A model generated the notes under the pieces. It was not told the DNA's origin. It made no database searches and saw only the letters and a list, made by a program, of their open reading frames with translations. This document shows, in pieces, positions 1-8,974 of a DNA stretch of 64,000 nucleotides. The DNA is from Ruegeria atlantica. Lineage in GTDB: Bacteria; Pseudomonadota; Alphaproteobacteria; Rhodobacterales; Rhodobacteraceae. The position numbers were made by a program, and so were the translations under genes. The stretch is taken from assembly GCF_013033965.1 (NCBI RefSeq), contig NZ_WQFE01000002.1:372001-436000 (forward strand), in the 5' to 3' direction. Within the stretch, counting starts at the first letter, position 1, and each line of letters begins with the position of its first letter.

Positions 1-1188
1 GTTTTGGCCGAGCCGCAGGCAGAAGTTCTGCATTGGTGGACCTCGGGTGGTGAAGCCAAATCGGTCGCCGTTCTGCAGGAAGAGTTTGCCTCGAACGGCG
101 GCACCTGGACCGACATGCCCGTTGCGGGTGGTGGCGGTGATGCGGCAATGACCGCGCTGCGGGCCCGTGTACTGGCCGGTAATGCACCGACCGCCGTTCA
201 GCTGAAAGGCCCCGCCATTCAGGAATGGTATGAAGAAGGCGTCCTGGCCGATATCTCGTCTGTCGCCGAGGCCGAAGGCTGGGCAGATGTGTTGCCCGCG
301 TCTATCGCCGGACATATGCAGTGCGAGGGCACTTGGTGTGCGGCACCAGTTAACGTGCACCGCGTGGACTGGATATGGGCCAATGCTGACGTTCTGGCGG
401 CCAATGGCATCGAGATGCCGACCACCTGGGACGAATTCAACGCTGCCGCTGACAAGCTGCAGGCCGCTGGTGTGATCCCGCTGGCGCATGGTGGTCAGGC
501 GTGGCAGGATGCGACTGTGTTTGAAACGGTGGTTCTCGGCATCGGCGGACCCGAGTTCTTCCAGAAAGCACTGGTTGATCTGGACCCCGAGGCGCTGACC
601 TCGGATACGATGGTGCAGGTCTTTGACCAGATGCGCACTCTGCGCGGCTATGTGGACGAAAACTTCTCGGGCCGCGACTGGAACCTTGCCACTGCGATGG
701 TCATGAACGGCGAAGCGGCATTCCAGATCATGGGTGACTGGGCCAAGGGTGAATTCCTGGCGGCTGGCAAGAAGCCCGGCGAAGATTTCCTGTGCGCCTC
801 GACCCCCGGCGATGGATACCTGTACAACGTCGACAGCTTTGCCATGTTCGACGTGGACGGAGACGACAAGAAAGCCGGTCAGGACCTGCTGGCCAAGCTG
901 ATCGTTGCGCCGAACTTCCAGAAAGTGTTCAACCTGAACAAAGGCTCGATCCCGGCACGGACCGATGTTGGTCTGGAGGATTTCGACATCTGCGCCAACT
1001 TGTCGGCCGAAGATATGGGTTCGACCTCGGCCGCGGGCTCGCTGCTGCCGTCCTACGCCCATGGCATGGCACTGCGCGGGTCGCAGTCTGGTGCGATCAC
1101 TGATGTTGTGACCGCGCACTTCAACTCGGATATGTCCTCGGCTGACGCAGTTCAGCAACTGGCGGACGCAGTGGCCAACAGCTACTGA
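1..1188 (+). CDS. Sugar (glucose-type) ABC transporter periplasmic binding protein, 5' partial
   Basis: Family 1 extracellular solute-binding protein that delivers a sugar to the membrane permeases encoded just downstream. The frame is open from base 1. The first visible residues (VLAEPQAEVLHWWTSGGEA) look like the end of a signal peptide with cleavage after Ala, so the real start lies upstream of the window. HWWTSGGE followed by PVAGGGGDAAM and AVQLKGPAIQEW is the pattern I know from glucose/mannose-binding GtsA-type proteins. About 394 mature residues is normal for the family. It heads a binding protein-permease-permease-ATPase operon. The substrate (glucose or another hexose) is inferred from family resemblance only. 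Confidence 0.88.
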   Translation, partial: VLAEPQAEVLHWWTSGGEAKSVAVLQEEFASNGGTWTDMPVAGGGGDAAMTALRARVLAGNAPTAVQLKGPAIQEWYEEGVLADISSVAEAEGWADVLPASIAGHMQCEGTWCAAPVNVHRVDWIWANADVLAANGIEMPTTWDEFNAAADKLQAAGVIPLAHGGQAWQDATVFETVVLGIGGPEFFQKALVDLDPEALTSDTMVQVFDQMRTLRGYVDENFSGRDWNLATAMVMNGEAAFQIMGDWAKGEFLAAGKKPGEDFLCASTPGDGYLYNVDSFAMFDVDGDDKKAGQDLLAKLIVAPNFQKVFNLNKGSIPARTDVGLEDFDICANLSAEDMGSTSAAGSLLPSYAHGMALRGSQSGAITDVVTAHFNSDMSSADAVQQLADAVANSY

Positions 1189-1196
1189 TCCAACAC

Positions 1197-1225
1197 GCTC
1201 TGCCCCCTATAGTGAGGGGCAGAGC
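1197..1225 (+). promoter_or_regulatory. Intercistronic hairpin between binding protein and permease genes
   Basis: Perfect 10-bp inverted repeat (GCTCTGCCCC at 1197-1206, GGGGCAGAGC at 1216-1225) with a 9-base loop, sitting 9 bases after the binding-protein stop and just before the permease ribosome binding site (CGGAGG, 1235-1240). There is no T-run. Hairpins in this position usually protect the binding-protein mRNA from 3' exonucleases or cause partial termination, so that binding protein exceeds permease. That role is inferred. Confidence 0.65.
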
Positions 1226-1245
1226 ATCTTTCCCCGGAGGCTAAA

Positions 1246-2118
1246 ATGTCCGAATGGCTGGAAAACCACCTGCCCAAGGTGGTGCTGGCACCGTCGTTCA
1301 TCGCCGTATTGATCTTTGTCTACGGATTTATCGGATGGACCGCGTGGGTGTCGCTAACCCGATCGAAACTACTGCCGAAATACGAGATCAAAGGCTTCAT
1401 TCAATACGAGCGCCTGTTCGACTCACCCCGCTGGGATACGGCAATCAACAACCTGTATATCTTTGGCGCGTTGTTCATCGTGATCGCGATGGTGCTGGGC
1501 CTGCTGCTGGCCATCCTGCTGGATCAGAAGATCCGCGTCGAAGGTGCGATCCGCACGATTTACCTGTACCCGATGGCGCTGTCGATGATCGTGACCGGCA
1601 CGGCATGGAAATGGATCCTGAACCCGGGCCTGGGTATTGAATCCATGGTGCAGGGCTGGGGCTTTACAAACTTCGAGTTCGACTGGCTGGTGAACCCCGA
1701 TTACGCCATCTACACCATCGTAATCGCGGCAATCTGGCAGAGCTCGGGCTTTGTGATGGCGTTGTTCCTAGCCGGGCTTCGTTCGGTGGATGGTGAGATC
1801 ATCAAGGCCGCGCAAGTCGATGGTATCCCCACATGGCGCATCTATACAGCGATCATTATCCCGTCTATGGCCCCGATCTTCCTGTCCGCTTTCATCGTAC
1901 TGGCACACCTTGCGATCAAGAGCTTTGACCTTGTCATCGCCCTGACAGGCGGTGGTCCGGGTTACGCGACGGATCTGCCAGCCACCTACATGTACGCCAT
2001 GGCGTTTTCGCGCGGCGATATTGGTCAGGCGGCCTCGTCCGCGATGATCATGATGTTGGTCGTTTTTGCCATCGTGGTTCCTTATCTTTACTCAGAGCTG
2101 AGGGCGAAAAATGACTGA
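1246..2118 (+). CDS. Sugar ABC transporter permease (GtsB/MalF type)
   Basis: Inner-membrane subunit of the carbohydrate importer, 290 residues with about six hydrophobic helices; the first is at residues ~14-36. The cytoplasmic EAA loop, which contacts the ATPase, is seen as EIIKAAQVDGIPTWRIYTAI near residues 184-203. Start ATG is preceded by CGGAGG at a 5-base spacing. Its 3' end overlaps the next permease gene by 8 bases, so the two are probably translationally coupled. Family CUT1; substrate specificity is set by the adjacent binding protein. Confidence 0.9.
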   Translation: MSEWLENHLPKVVLAPSFIAVLIFVYGFIGWTAWVSLTRSKLLPKYEIKGFIQYERLFDSPRWDTAINNLYIFGALFIVIAMVLGLLLAILLDQKIRVEGAIRTIYLYPMALSMIVTGTAWKWILNPGLGIESMVQGWGFTNFEFDWLVNPDYAIYTIVIAAIWQSSGFVMALFLAGLRSVDGEIIKAAQVDGIPTWRIYTAIIIPSMAPIFLSAFIVLAHLAIKSFDLVIALTGGGPGYATDLPATYMYAMAFSRGDIGQAASSAMIMMLVVFAIVVPYLYSELRAKND

Positions 2119-3010
2119 TCTGTCGATGCCCCAAACCCAAACCCGCACCCAAAGCGCCACCGGCAAGATTGCCCTGCGTTGGCTGCTGTATGTCCTGCTG
2201 GGCCTGTTCGCGCTGTATTACCTGATGCCGCTTTTCGTGATGGTAACCACATCACTGAAAAGTCTTGAGGAAATCCGCACGGGGTCCCTGATCTCCTTGC
2301 CGCGCGAAGTCAGCTTTGACGCCTGGAAAACGGCATGGTCCGGCGCCTGTACCGGTATCCAGTGTGAAGGTCTGCGGCCCTATTTCTGGAACTCGGTCCT
2401 GATCGCGGTGCCTGCGGTGGCCCTGTCGACCCTGTTGGGCGCGCTGAATGGCTATGTCGTGGCGCAATGGCGGTTCAAAGGGGCCAATATCATCTTCTCA
2501 CTGATGCTGTTTGGCTGCTTCATTCCGTTTCAGGTCGTGCTGCTGCCCATGGCGCGCCTGCTGGGCATGATGGGGATCGCCGGAACCATTCCGGGTCTGA
2601 TCTTCGTCCACGTGATATATGGCCTCGGTTTCACCACCCTGTTTTTCCGCAATTACTATGTCACCATTCCGGCCGAGCTGACCAAAGCTGCCCGGGTCGA
2701 TGGGGCTGGATTCCTGCGGATATTCTGGTCGATCTTCCTGCCGCTGTCACTGCCGATCATCGTGGTGACCGTGATCTGGCAGTTCACGCAGATCTGGAAC
2801 GACTTCCTGTTCGGCGTGTCCTTCAGCCAGGCAGGCACGCAGCCCGTGACCGTTGCGCTCAACAACATCGTAAACTCCACCACCGGCGTCAAAGAGTACA
2901 ACGTCGACATGGCCGCCGCGATCATCGCGGGGCTGCCGACGCTGCTCGTCTATGTCGTTGCCGGTAAGTATTTCATCCGCGGTCTGACCGCCGGTTCCGT
3001 GAAGGGATAA
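2111..3010 (+). CDS. Sugar ABC transporter permease (GtsC/MalG type)
   Basis: Second membrane subunit of the importer, 299 residues. It has an N-terminal helix (~residues 23-46) and the MalG-type periplasmic segment after it. The EAA motif AELTKAARVDGAGFLRIFWSI lies near residues 188-208. It overlaps the upstream permease by 8 bases and ends 5 bases before the ATPase start. The C-terminus ...FIRGLTAGSVKG is the typical ending of CUT1 permeases (GLTAGAVKG). Confidence 0.92.
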   Translation: MTDLSMPQTQTRTQSATGKIALRWLLYVLLGLFALYYLMPLFVMVTTSLKSLEEIRTGSLISLPREVSFDAWKTAWSGACTGIQCEGLRPYFWNSVLIAVPAVALSTLLGALNGYVVAQWRFKGANIIFSLMLFGCFIPFQVVLLPMARLLGMMGIAGTIPGLIFVHVIYGLGFTTLFFRNYYVTIPAELTKAARVDGAGFLRIFWSIFLPLSLPIIVVTVIWQFTQIWNDFLFGVSFSQAGTQPVTVALNNIVNSTTGVKEYNVDMAAAIIAGLPTLLVYVVAGKYFIRGLTAGSVKG

Positions 3011-3015
3011 GACCC

Positions 3016-4113
3016 ATGGCTCCCATCCTCGATATCAACAAACTCTATAAGAATTACGGTGCGACCGAGATTCTGAAGGACATAAACATCTCGATCGAAC
3101 CGGGCGATTTCCTGGTGCTGGTCGGCCCCTCGGGTTGCGGTAAATCCACCTTGCTGAACTGTATTGCCGGGCTGGAGGAAATCACCGACGGGACGCTTGC
3201 GATTGGCGGCAAAGACATGACCCATGTCAGCCCCAAGGACCGCGACATTGCGATGGTGTTCCAGTCCTACGCTTTGTACCCGACCATGTCGGTCGCCAAA
3301 AACATCACCTTCGGCATGAAGGTGCGTGGTGTCGATCAGGCCACACAGGACGCCAAACTTAAGGATGTGGCCTCGCTGCTGCAGATCGAGCCGCTGTTGA
3401 ACCGTCGTCCCAGCCAGCTGTCTGGTGGTCAGCGTCAGCGGGTGGCGATGGGTCGTGCGCTGGTGCGTGACCCCAAGCTGTTTCTGTTTGATGAACCGCT
3501 GTCGAACCTCGATGCCAAGCTCCGGGTTGAGATGCGCACCGAGATCAAAAAGCTGCATCAGACGCTGGATGCGTCCATTGTGTATGTCACCCATGACCAG
3601 ATCGAGGCGATGACGCTTGCGACCAAGATCGTTGTCCTTAAAGGAGGTGTCGTTCAGCAGATCGGCAGCCCGGCCGAGATTTACAACAACCCGGCCAACC
3701 TGTTTGTGGCCGATTTCATGGGGTCGCCCGCAATGAACCTGATCCCAGCGCAAGCGACCAGAAATGGGTCCGGAACGCAGATCGCCATCTCGCGTGAAGC
3801 CGGTGAAACCCTGGTTCTGACCGATACACGCGATCTGTCTCTGCCCGAGGATGTGATCCTGGGTCTGCGTCCTGAGGACATCGCCGAGGCAGGGTTCCGC
3901 GCCGGCGACGGCGTACAGGAAGCCGCCTGCATGGTCGACATGGTCGAGCCCGCAGGGGCCGATACCTATGTGGTCTCAGAGCTGGGCGGTAAACACGTCA
4001 CCGCACGTCTGCACGCGGAAACCAGCGCGCAGGCGGGCAAGATGCTGAATCTGGCCTTTGATATGAGCAAAGTATCTTACTTTGCCAGGGAAACGGGCGA
4101 ACGCCTGAACTAA
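3016..4113 (+). CDS. Sugar ABC transporter ATP-binding protein (MalK/UgpC family)
   Basis: Cytoplasmic ATPase that powers the importer. Visible motifs: Walker A GPSGCGKST (~residues 38-46), Q-loop FQSYALYP, signature LSGGQRQRVAMGRAL (~134-148), Walker B LFLFDEPLSNLD (~155-166), and H-loop YVTHDQIEAMTLA. The C-terminal ~120 residues form the TOBE/OB regulatory domain typical of MalK-like proteins (GLRPEDI). The 365-residue length is normal. Last gene of the operon; a strong terminator follows 9 bases after the stop. Confidence 0.93.
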   Translation: MAPILDINKLYKNYGATEILKDINISIEPGDFLVLVGPSGCGKSTLLNCIAGLEEITDGTLAIGGKDMTHVSPKDRDIAMVFQSYALYPTMSVAKNITFGMKVRGVDQATQDAKLKDVASLLQIEPLLNRRPSQLSGGQRQRVAMGRALVRDPKLFLFDEPLSNLDAKLRVEMRTEIKKLHQTLDASIVYVTHDQIEAMTLATKIVVLKGGVVQQIGSPAEIYNNPANLFVADFMGSPAMNLIPAQATRNGSGTQIAISREAGETLVLTDTRDLSLPEDVILGLRPEDIAEAGFRAGDGVQEAACMVDMVEPAGADTYVVSELGGKHVTARLHAETSAQAGKMLNLAFDMSKVSYFARETGERLN

Positions 4114-4122
4114 ACGAAAAAT

Positions 4123-4155
4123 CGCCGCGCGAACCCAATCGCGCGGCGTTTTTTT
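4123..4155 (+). terminator. Rho-independent terminator of the sugar ABC operon
   Basis: Perfect 10-bp GC-rich stem (CGCCGCGCGA 4123-4132 / TCGCGCGGCG 4139-4148), 6-base loop, then seven T (4149-4155). It follows the ATPase stop on the plus strand. It lies between convergent genes and could also stop minus-strand transcripts from mlaC. Confidence 0.92.
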
Positions 4156-4170
4156 CACGCTTGAACCGGA

Positions 4171-4770
4171 TCAGCTGACCTTGTTCTTGCTCATGTCCTT
4201 GATCAGACGGTTCAGGTCTCCTCCGCGGGCATCCAGCATCGCCCCAACCTCGGTCCGCTCGGTCAACAACATGTTCACCCCTTCGATGAACATATTGAAG
4301 AACTTGTCGCGGCCCGATTTGTCGGACACCAGGAACGTCACCTCGAAGGGTGACGAACCCTGCAGTTTGACCGAGGTGCGCACCTCGTAACCCGCCTTGA
4401 TCTTGCGGGCATTGCGCACGGTGACTTGTCCGCCGATGAATTCACGGAAACGTCGACCATATTTGTTCGAGATATAGCCCTGAAACGCTCTGGTGAACTG
4501 CTTCAGCTGCGACGGGCTGGCCGAACGGGCGTCCGCCCCCAGCACATAACGCGCCATGATCGGTACATCCGCATATTGCACGAAGATTTTCTCAAAATCG
4601 CGGATCATCGCCTTTTCGGACTTACCCGAGGAGATAACGCGGTTGATGTCATCCACGACACTGACGACCAGAGCCTTGGCGCTGGCTTCGGTCTGGGCAA
4701 AGGCGGAAATGGGCAGGGCGGTCAGTGCCAGACCGGCAAAGCCAGTGGCGACAAAACCGCGACGGTTCAT
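4171..4770 (-). CDS. mlaC: MlaC-type phospholipid-binding protein (Tat-exported)
   Basis: Periplasmic lipid carrier of the MlaC/Ttg2D (Tol_Tol_Ttg2) family, expected to shuttle phospholipid between MlaA in the outer membrane and an inner-membrane MlaFEDB complex that is not in this window. I chose the ATG at 4770 (MNRRGFVATGFAGLAL...), which puts the twin-arginine RRGF at the N-terminus, 4 bases after the mlaA stop; an in-frame ATG at 4797 inside mlaA is the alternative. The body (FVQYADVPIMARYVLG, YGRRFREF, FNMFIEGVNMLLTERTEV) matches the family. Length 199 residues. It forms an operon with mlaA upstream. Confidence 0.85.
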   Translation of the reverse strand: MNRRGFVATGFAGLALTALPISAFAQTEASAKALVVSVVDDINRVISSGKSEKAMIRDFEKIFVQYADVPIMARYVLGADARSASPSQLKQFTRAFQGYISNKYGRRFREFIGGQVTVRNARKIKAGYEVRTSVKLQGSSPFEVTFLVSDKSGRDKFFNMFIEGVNMLLTERTEVGAMLDARGGDLNRLIKDMSKNKVS

Positions 4771-4774
4771 ATAG

Positions 4775-5647
4775 TTACTCGGCATAGGGGTCCTCATAGG
4801 GGTCCTCGTATGGGTCTAGGTAGGGATCTCTGACAGGGTCGGTCCCGATGTCTGCATAAGGGTCGTCGTAGAGACCCAGATAGGTTTCTTCATCGTCTCT
4901 CGCCAGTTCGAAGCGGCGATTTTGTAAATAGATTGTGCGGGTCTGCGCATAGCTGTCGGCGCTTTCATACAGGATCGAGTCAACCGTATCTGAGAAACGC
5001 CCCCGATCGCCCATCCGGCGCACGACCTCTGCGTAGACGCCGATGTTGTCGACGGGACGGACCGGAGTGAAGTTGATCGGGTTTGAAAACAAGTTGACGA
5101 TAACACCAATCGCGTCCCGCTGCGTTGACGGACCGTAGAGGGGCAGTTCAACATAAGCGCCCTCGCCAACACCCCATACATGCAGGGTCTCGCCGAAATC
5201 CGTATCCACCGGCGGCAGATTCAGTTCGTCGGCGGGGGCTGACAACCCCAGGCCACCAACGGTCGAATTGATTACGAACCGAAGCAGTGCGTTACCGGAT
5301 TGCTTGATGTTGCCTTGCAGCAGGTAGTCCAGCGCCTGCCCCGGCATTGTCAGGTTCTCGGCAAAATGGTTGAAACTGGTGACCATCGGGTCAGGCACGA
5401 TTTTTACGTACCCTTTAGAGGCCGGACGAAACAGAAACCGATCGACGCCAAGATTGAACTTGTGGACGCCCCGGTTGTTACGTTCATACGGATCAAACAC
5501 TTCACCCGGCGGCGCCCCTTCCGGAGGCCGCGTCGCGCAAGCGCTGAGAACTGCCATCAGGGTCACAACAATCAGGGGCTTAAAGCTGATTCTGCTCAAC
5601 ACGGTTTTTGCCACTCCAAAACGTTCGAACAACCCATGCCCGAACAC
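4775..5647 (-). CDS. mlaA: MlaA/VacJ family outer-membrane lipoprotein
   Basis: Outer-membrane lipoprotein that removes surface-exposed phospholipids and passes them to MlaC. The lipobox LSAC follows a hydrophobic segment. FDPYERNNRGVHKFN and the central GGLGLSAPADE...DFGETLHVWGVGEGAYVELPL are family hallmarks. The start is uncertain: GTG at 5647 gives a long n-region, while GTG at 5614 would give a compact K/R-rich lipoprotein signal. Odd feature: the last ~29 residues are a tail of DPY repeats rich in Asp, Glu, Pro and Tyr, beyond the conserved domain. It couples directly to mlaC. Confidence 0.9.
   Translation of the reverse strand: MFGHGLFERFGVAKTVLSRISFKPLIVVTLMAVLSACATRPPEGAPPGEVFDPYERNNRGVHKFNLGVDRFLFRPASKGYVKIVPDPMVTSFNHFAENLTMPGQALDYLLQGNIKQSGNALLRFVINSTVGGLGLSAPADELNLPPVDTDFGETLHVWGVGEGAYVELPLYGPSTQRDAIGVIVNLFSNPINFTPVRPVDNIGVYAEVVRRMGDRGRFSDTVDSILYESADSYAQTRTIYLQNRRFELARDDEETYLGLYDDPYADIGTDPVRDPYLDPYEDPYEDPYAE
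4787..4822 (-). repeat. Degenerate 12-bp tandem repeat encoding the MlaA DPY(E/L) tail
   Basis: Three adjacent 12-base units on the plus strand (GGGGTCCTCATA, GGGGTCCTCGTA, TGGGTCTAGGTA) encode repeated D-P-Y-E/L tetrapeptides at the MlaA C-terminus. The near-identity of the first two units at DNA level suggests recent slippage expansion, so the copy number may vary between strains. Confidence 0.7.
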
Positions 5648-5893
5648 TCAATCAATACTAGCTATGGCCGTTGTGCCCGGCCTATCCGGAGTCACATAGG
5701 TGTTTCGCCACCAATATGAAACAGATAGCGTTTAACCTGCCGAATAGGTCGAGGTAAAGTGACACAGGTTCAACAGTTCGGAATAAGAAAAGTTACGCCC
5801 ACAAGCGGTGCTGGTCACATCGCCGTTTTCGCACTTTTCGATCTCTGCCTTCCCGGTTAGCTTCGCCCCGACTCAATTTTGGGAGGAAACCTC

Positions 5894-6349
5894 ATGAGCA
5901 TCGCGGCTAAATTGGAAAGCCTTGGCGTCAACCTGCCGGACGCTCCTGCGCCTGCGGCAAACTACGTGCCTTTCGTTCGCGTGGGCAACATTGTCTATGT
6001 TTCGGGTCAGATTTCCAAGGATGACGATCTGATTACCGGCAAGCTGGGCGACGACATGGAAGTCGAGGCTGGTGCCGCGGCCGCCAAGGTGTGTGCCATC
6101 AACCTGTTGGCCCAGGTTAAGGCGGCTTGTGGCGGCGACATCGAAAAGTTGGTGCGTGTGATCAAGCTGACCGGCTTCGTGAACTCGACTGCTGATTTCA
6201 CCGCGCAACCACAGGTCATCAATGGCGCATCAGACTTTTTGGTCGAGGCGCTGGGTGATGCGGGTCGTCACTCGCGGTCGGCCGTCAGCGCTGCGGCGTT
6301 GCCTTTGGGCGTTGCGGTTGAGATCGAAGGCATTTTCGAAGTTCAATGA
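5894..6349 (+). CDS. RidA family protein (YjgF/UK114-like enamine/imine deaminase type)
   Basis: Small cytosolic trimer-forming protein of the RidA/YjgF superfamily. ATG at 5894 is chosen because GGGAGGAA lies 6-13 bases upstream. The 151 residues match the longer COG0251 subgroup (MSIAAKLESLGVNLPDAPAPAANYVPFVRVGNIVYVSGQ pattern, here split by context) rather than the ~130-residue canonical RidA. The conserved arginine region is GRHSRSAVSAAALPLG. RidA hydrolyses reactive enamine/imine intermediates of PLP enzymes; activity in this subgroup is less certain. It overlaps the next gene by 4 bases (ATGA). Confidence 0.85.
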   Translation: MSIAAKLESLGVNLPDAPAPAANYVPFVRVGNIVYVSGQISKDDDLITGKLGDDMEVEAGAAAAKVCAINLLAQVKAACGGDIEKLVRVIKLTGFVNSTADFTAQPQVINGASDFLVEALGDAGRHSRSAVSAAALPLGVAVEIEGIFEVQ

Positions 6350-7113
6350 CGCCTTCGCTGCCCGACGTCTTTCTTCAAGTCCCACTGGCGCACCGCGCGT
6401 TGCACGACAAAGAAGACAACCGTCCGGAAAACAGCCGGGCGGCCATCCACGCCGCTGTCGAGGCCGGGTATGGGATCGAGATTGATTTGCAACGGACCTC
6501 AGACAACCGGGCGATGGTGTTTCATGACTATGACATGACCCGCCTGACCGGGCAGAGTGGTCCGATCCAGCAGATCACGTCCGCGCAGGCGTCAGAAACG
6601 GTGCTGCTGCACGCGGAAGATGGCATCCCGACGCTGGATGAGGTGCTTAACATCGTGTCAGGGAAGGTCCCGCTTCTGATTGAACTTAAGGATCAGGACG
6701 GCGCAATGGGCACTTCTGTGGGTCCATTGGAACAGGATGCAGTACGTGCCTTGCGGGGGTATGTTGGGCCAGTGGCATTGATGTCGTTCAACCCCAATTC
6801 GGTCGCTGAATTGGCACGGCTGGCACCGCATCTGCCGCGTGGTATCGTGACAGGATCGTACCAGCCCAAGGTTGAATTGCTGCCGCAGCGCGTCTGTGAT
6901 CATCTGCGCGAAATACCGGATTTCGACCGGGTCGGGGCCAGTTTCATCAGTCATGAGGTCGAAGACCTTGACCGCCCAAGGGTGGCCGAGCTGAAGGCAC
7001 GCGGAGTACCGATACTATGCTGGACCGTGCGGTCACCTGAACAAGAGGCAAAGGCCCGTGAAGTTGCGGACAATGTGACGTTCGAAGGGTATCTGGCTGC
7101 GCACCCGGGTTGA
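6346..7113 (+). CDS. Glycerophosphodiester phosphodiesterase family protein
   Basis: Predicted GDPD TIM-barrel enzyme that cleaves glycerophosphodiesters to glycerol-3-phosphate and an alcohol. Motifs: LAHRALHD (first catalytic His), RPENSRAAI, and GIEIDLQRTSDN (metal-binding Glu and Asp), all within the first ~55 residues, then FHDYDMTRLTG and LLIELKDQ. No signal peptide, so cytosolic. Length 255 residues is typical. Start ATG overlaps the RidA stop by 4 bases, indicating coupling. Confidence 0.9.
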   Translation: MTPSLPDVFLQVPLAHRALHDKEDNRPENSRAAIHAAVEAGYGIEIDLQRTSDNRAMVFHDYDMTRLTGQSGPIQQITSAQASETVLLHAEDGIPTLDEVLNIVSGKVPLLIELKDQDGAMGTSVGPLEQDAVRALRGYVGPVALMSFNPNSVAELARLAPHLPRGIVTGSYQPKVELLPQRVCDHLREIPDFDRVGASFISHEVEDLDRPRVAELKARGVPILCWTVRSPEQEAKAREVADNVTFEGYLAAHPG

Positions 7114-7158
7114 ACCAGCCTCACGACGTCACAGATAAAGACCAGACGCGGAGGGCAT

Positions 7159-8346
7159 ATGGATCAGGCACAGATCGAAGTTCGGGTACTGGGCTCACTG
7201 TCGCAAATATCCGCGGCTGAGTGGGACAGCTGCGCCTGTCCTGAGGTCGCCGATGGTGGTCGCCCGCTTGATCCATTCACCACCCACCGGTTTTTGCTTG
7301 CGCTCGAACGCAGCGGCTCTGTCGGGCTTGGCACCGGGTGGCAGCCGCAATACCTGACGGCCTATCTGGACAGGATGCTGATCGCGGCGGCACCGATGTA
7401 CGCAAAGTCCCACAGTCAAGGCGAGTATATTTTTGACCACAACTGGGCTCATGCCTACGAAAATGCCGGCGGGCGGTACTATCCCAAGTTGCAAATTGCG
7501 GTACCATTCACGCCCGCGGCAGGCAGGCGGTTTCTGGTCCGCCCTGGCTATGACGGGATTGGCATGTCAGCGCTGGTGCAGGGAGCGGTACAGTTGGCGG
7601 CAGACAATCAGGTGTCTTCGGTCCACGCGACCTTCTGCACCGAGGATGAGGCGCTGGCGGGTGAGCAGATGGGTCTGATGACACGCCATTCTCAGCAGTT
7701 TCACTGGCTGAATGATGACTACGCAGGTTTTGACGGGTTTCTTGCGGCGTTATCTTCGCGCAAGCGCAAAAATATTCGCAAGGAGCGGGCTCAGGCCTGC
7801 GATTTTGGCGGCGAAATCCGAACGCTGACCGGGGATGATCTGCGCCCCGAGCATTGGGACGCCTTCTGGCAGTTCTATCAGGATACCGGGTCCCGCAAAT
7901 GGGGGATGCCCTATCTGACCCGTCAGTTCTTTGAAATTGCACATGAAACCATGGCAGATGATATGGCATTGGTGCTGGCCGAGCGCGACGGATACCCGAT
8001 TGCGGGGGCTCTGAACTTCATCGGCCGCGAAACACTCTTTGGTCGCTATTGGGGCTGCACCGAGCATCACGCATGCCTGCATTTCGAACTGTGCTATTAT
8101 AGGGCGATCGACTTTGCCATTGCGGAAGGTCTTGCACGGGTCGAAGCAGGTGCGCAGGGCGAACATAAGCTGGCCCGTGGCTATCTGCCCACGCGCACGC
8201 ATAGCTTGCATTGGGTCAATGACCCGGGCTTTGCCGATGCGATCAAAAAATATCTGGACGCCGAGGCCCACGCAGTGGGAGAAGAGATCGAGATTTTGAC
8301 GGACTATGGTCCGTTCAGAAAATCGAATCCGGAGGAACAGCAATGA
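7159..8346 (+). CDS. GNAT/FemAB-like acyltransferase (DUF482, COG3146)
   Basis: A 395-residue protein of the DUF482/COG3146 family, annotated elsewhere as peptidoglycan biosynthesis/recognition or GNAT N-acetyltransferase, with a tandem GNAT fold related to FemAB. Features seen: [26 protein letters not shown] (given here in pieces: [23 protein letters not shown]), the basic [15 protein letters not shown] segment (~residue 199), and the C-terminal [15 protein letters not shown] precedes the ATG. The substrate is unknown. It overlaps the pterin dehydratase gene by 4 bases. Confidence 0.8.
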   Translation: MDQAQIEVRVLGSLSQISAAEWDSCACPEVADGGRPLDPFTTHRFLLALERSGSVGLGTGWQPQYLTAYLDRMLIAAAPMYAKSHSQGEYIFDHNWAHAYENAGGRYYPKLQIAVPFTPAAGRRFLVRPGYDGIGMSALVQGAVQLAADNQVSSVHATFCTEDEALAGEQMGLMTRHSQQFHWLNDDYAGFDGFLAALSSRKRKNIRKERAQACDFGGEIRTLTGDDLRPEHWDAFWQFYQDTGSRKWGMPYLTRQFFEIAHETMADDMALVLAERDGYPIAGALNFIGRETLFGRYWGCTEHHACLHFELCYYRAIDFAIAEGLARVEAGAQGEHKLARGYLPTRTHSLHWVNDPGFADAIKKYLDAEAHAVGEEIEILTDYGPFRKSNPEEQQ

Positions 8347-8636
8347 CAGAACTATTGTCGACCGAAACGCGCGGCCCTCTTCTTGATCCGCTGTTCGACA
8401 ACGGCTGGACCATGGTCACGGACCGGGACGCGATCACCAAGACCTTTATCTTCGAGGATTTTGTCCACGCCTTTGGCTGGATGACCCAGGTGGCAATATT
8501 TGCCGAGAAATGGAACCACCACCCCGAATGGTCGAACGTTTACCGCACGGTCGAGGTGGTTCTGTCGACGCATGATGTCGGCGGGTTGTCGTCGCTGGAC
8601 GCAAAGCTGGCGCGCAAAATGGACAGTCTCGTCTAA
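8343..8636 (+). CDS. phhB: 4a-hydroxytetrahydrobiopterin dehydratase (pterin-4a-carbinolamine dehydratase)
   Basis: Dehydrates 4a-hydroxytetrahydropterin, recycling the cofactor used by aromatic amino acid hydroxylases. The 97-residue length and the motif [18 protein letters not shown] (catalytic His pair) with [15 protein letters not shown] are diagnostic of the PCD/DCoH fold. CGGAGGAA lies just upstream of the ATG, inside the preceding acyltransferase gene, which it overlaps by 4 bases. No phenylalanine hydroxylase is visible in the window, so the partner enzyme is elsewhere. Confidence 0.93.
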   Translation: MTELLSTETRGPLLDPLFDNGWTMVTDRDAITKTFIFEDFVHAFGWMTQVAIFAEKWNHHPEWSNVYRTVEVVLSTHDVGGLSSLDAKLARKMDSLV

Positions 8637-8941
8637 CGATCCCCTCCGGACCCCATGCCGCCGGCCAAAGAGGCAATTTCGCCCAGACGACGGAAATCGG
8701 CAGGTGTGACTGTGCCGTTGCTGACGTTGATATCGCGGGGAATACCGGTTGTCTTGTTCCCAACCGAGCGAACGCTGCGCGCGGCCGGGTTGATGTCCAG
8801 GCATCGCGTATCATAGCACGTCAGGCCCGACGTGTTGATCTGGATCTCGGTCTGCCCGTTTGCTCCGGTTACCACAGGGGCCTGCGGCGTATCGCAGGCG
8901 GCGAGGGTTCCCAGAATGCTGAGGACCATCCATTTTTTCAT
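8633..8941 (-). CDS. Small putative lipoprotein, function unknown
   Basis: Encodes 102 residues with a lipoprotein signal ([16 protein letters not shown], lipobox LAAC, Cys16). The mature part has one Cys pair ([11 protein letters not shown]) and a Gly-rich end. I do not recognise a family. TAGGAG lies about 7 bases before the ATG. Third of three small minus-strand genes for exported proteins (9578-8633). Its stop overlaps the 3' end of phhB by 4 bases, convergently. Confidence 0.7.
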   Translation of the reverse strand: MKKWMVLSILGTLAACDTPQAPVVTGANGQTEIQINTSGLTCYDTRCLDINPAARSVRSVGNKTTGIPRDINVSNGTVTPADFRRLGEIASLAGGMGSGGDR

Positions 8942-8974
8942 AGCACGCTCCTATGGATCCACCCGGTCGAACAG

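Noticed and set aside
2950-3753. 267-codon minus-strand frame opposite the sugar ATPase
   Set aside because: Mirror of the well-supported ATPase gene; no domain.
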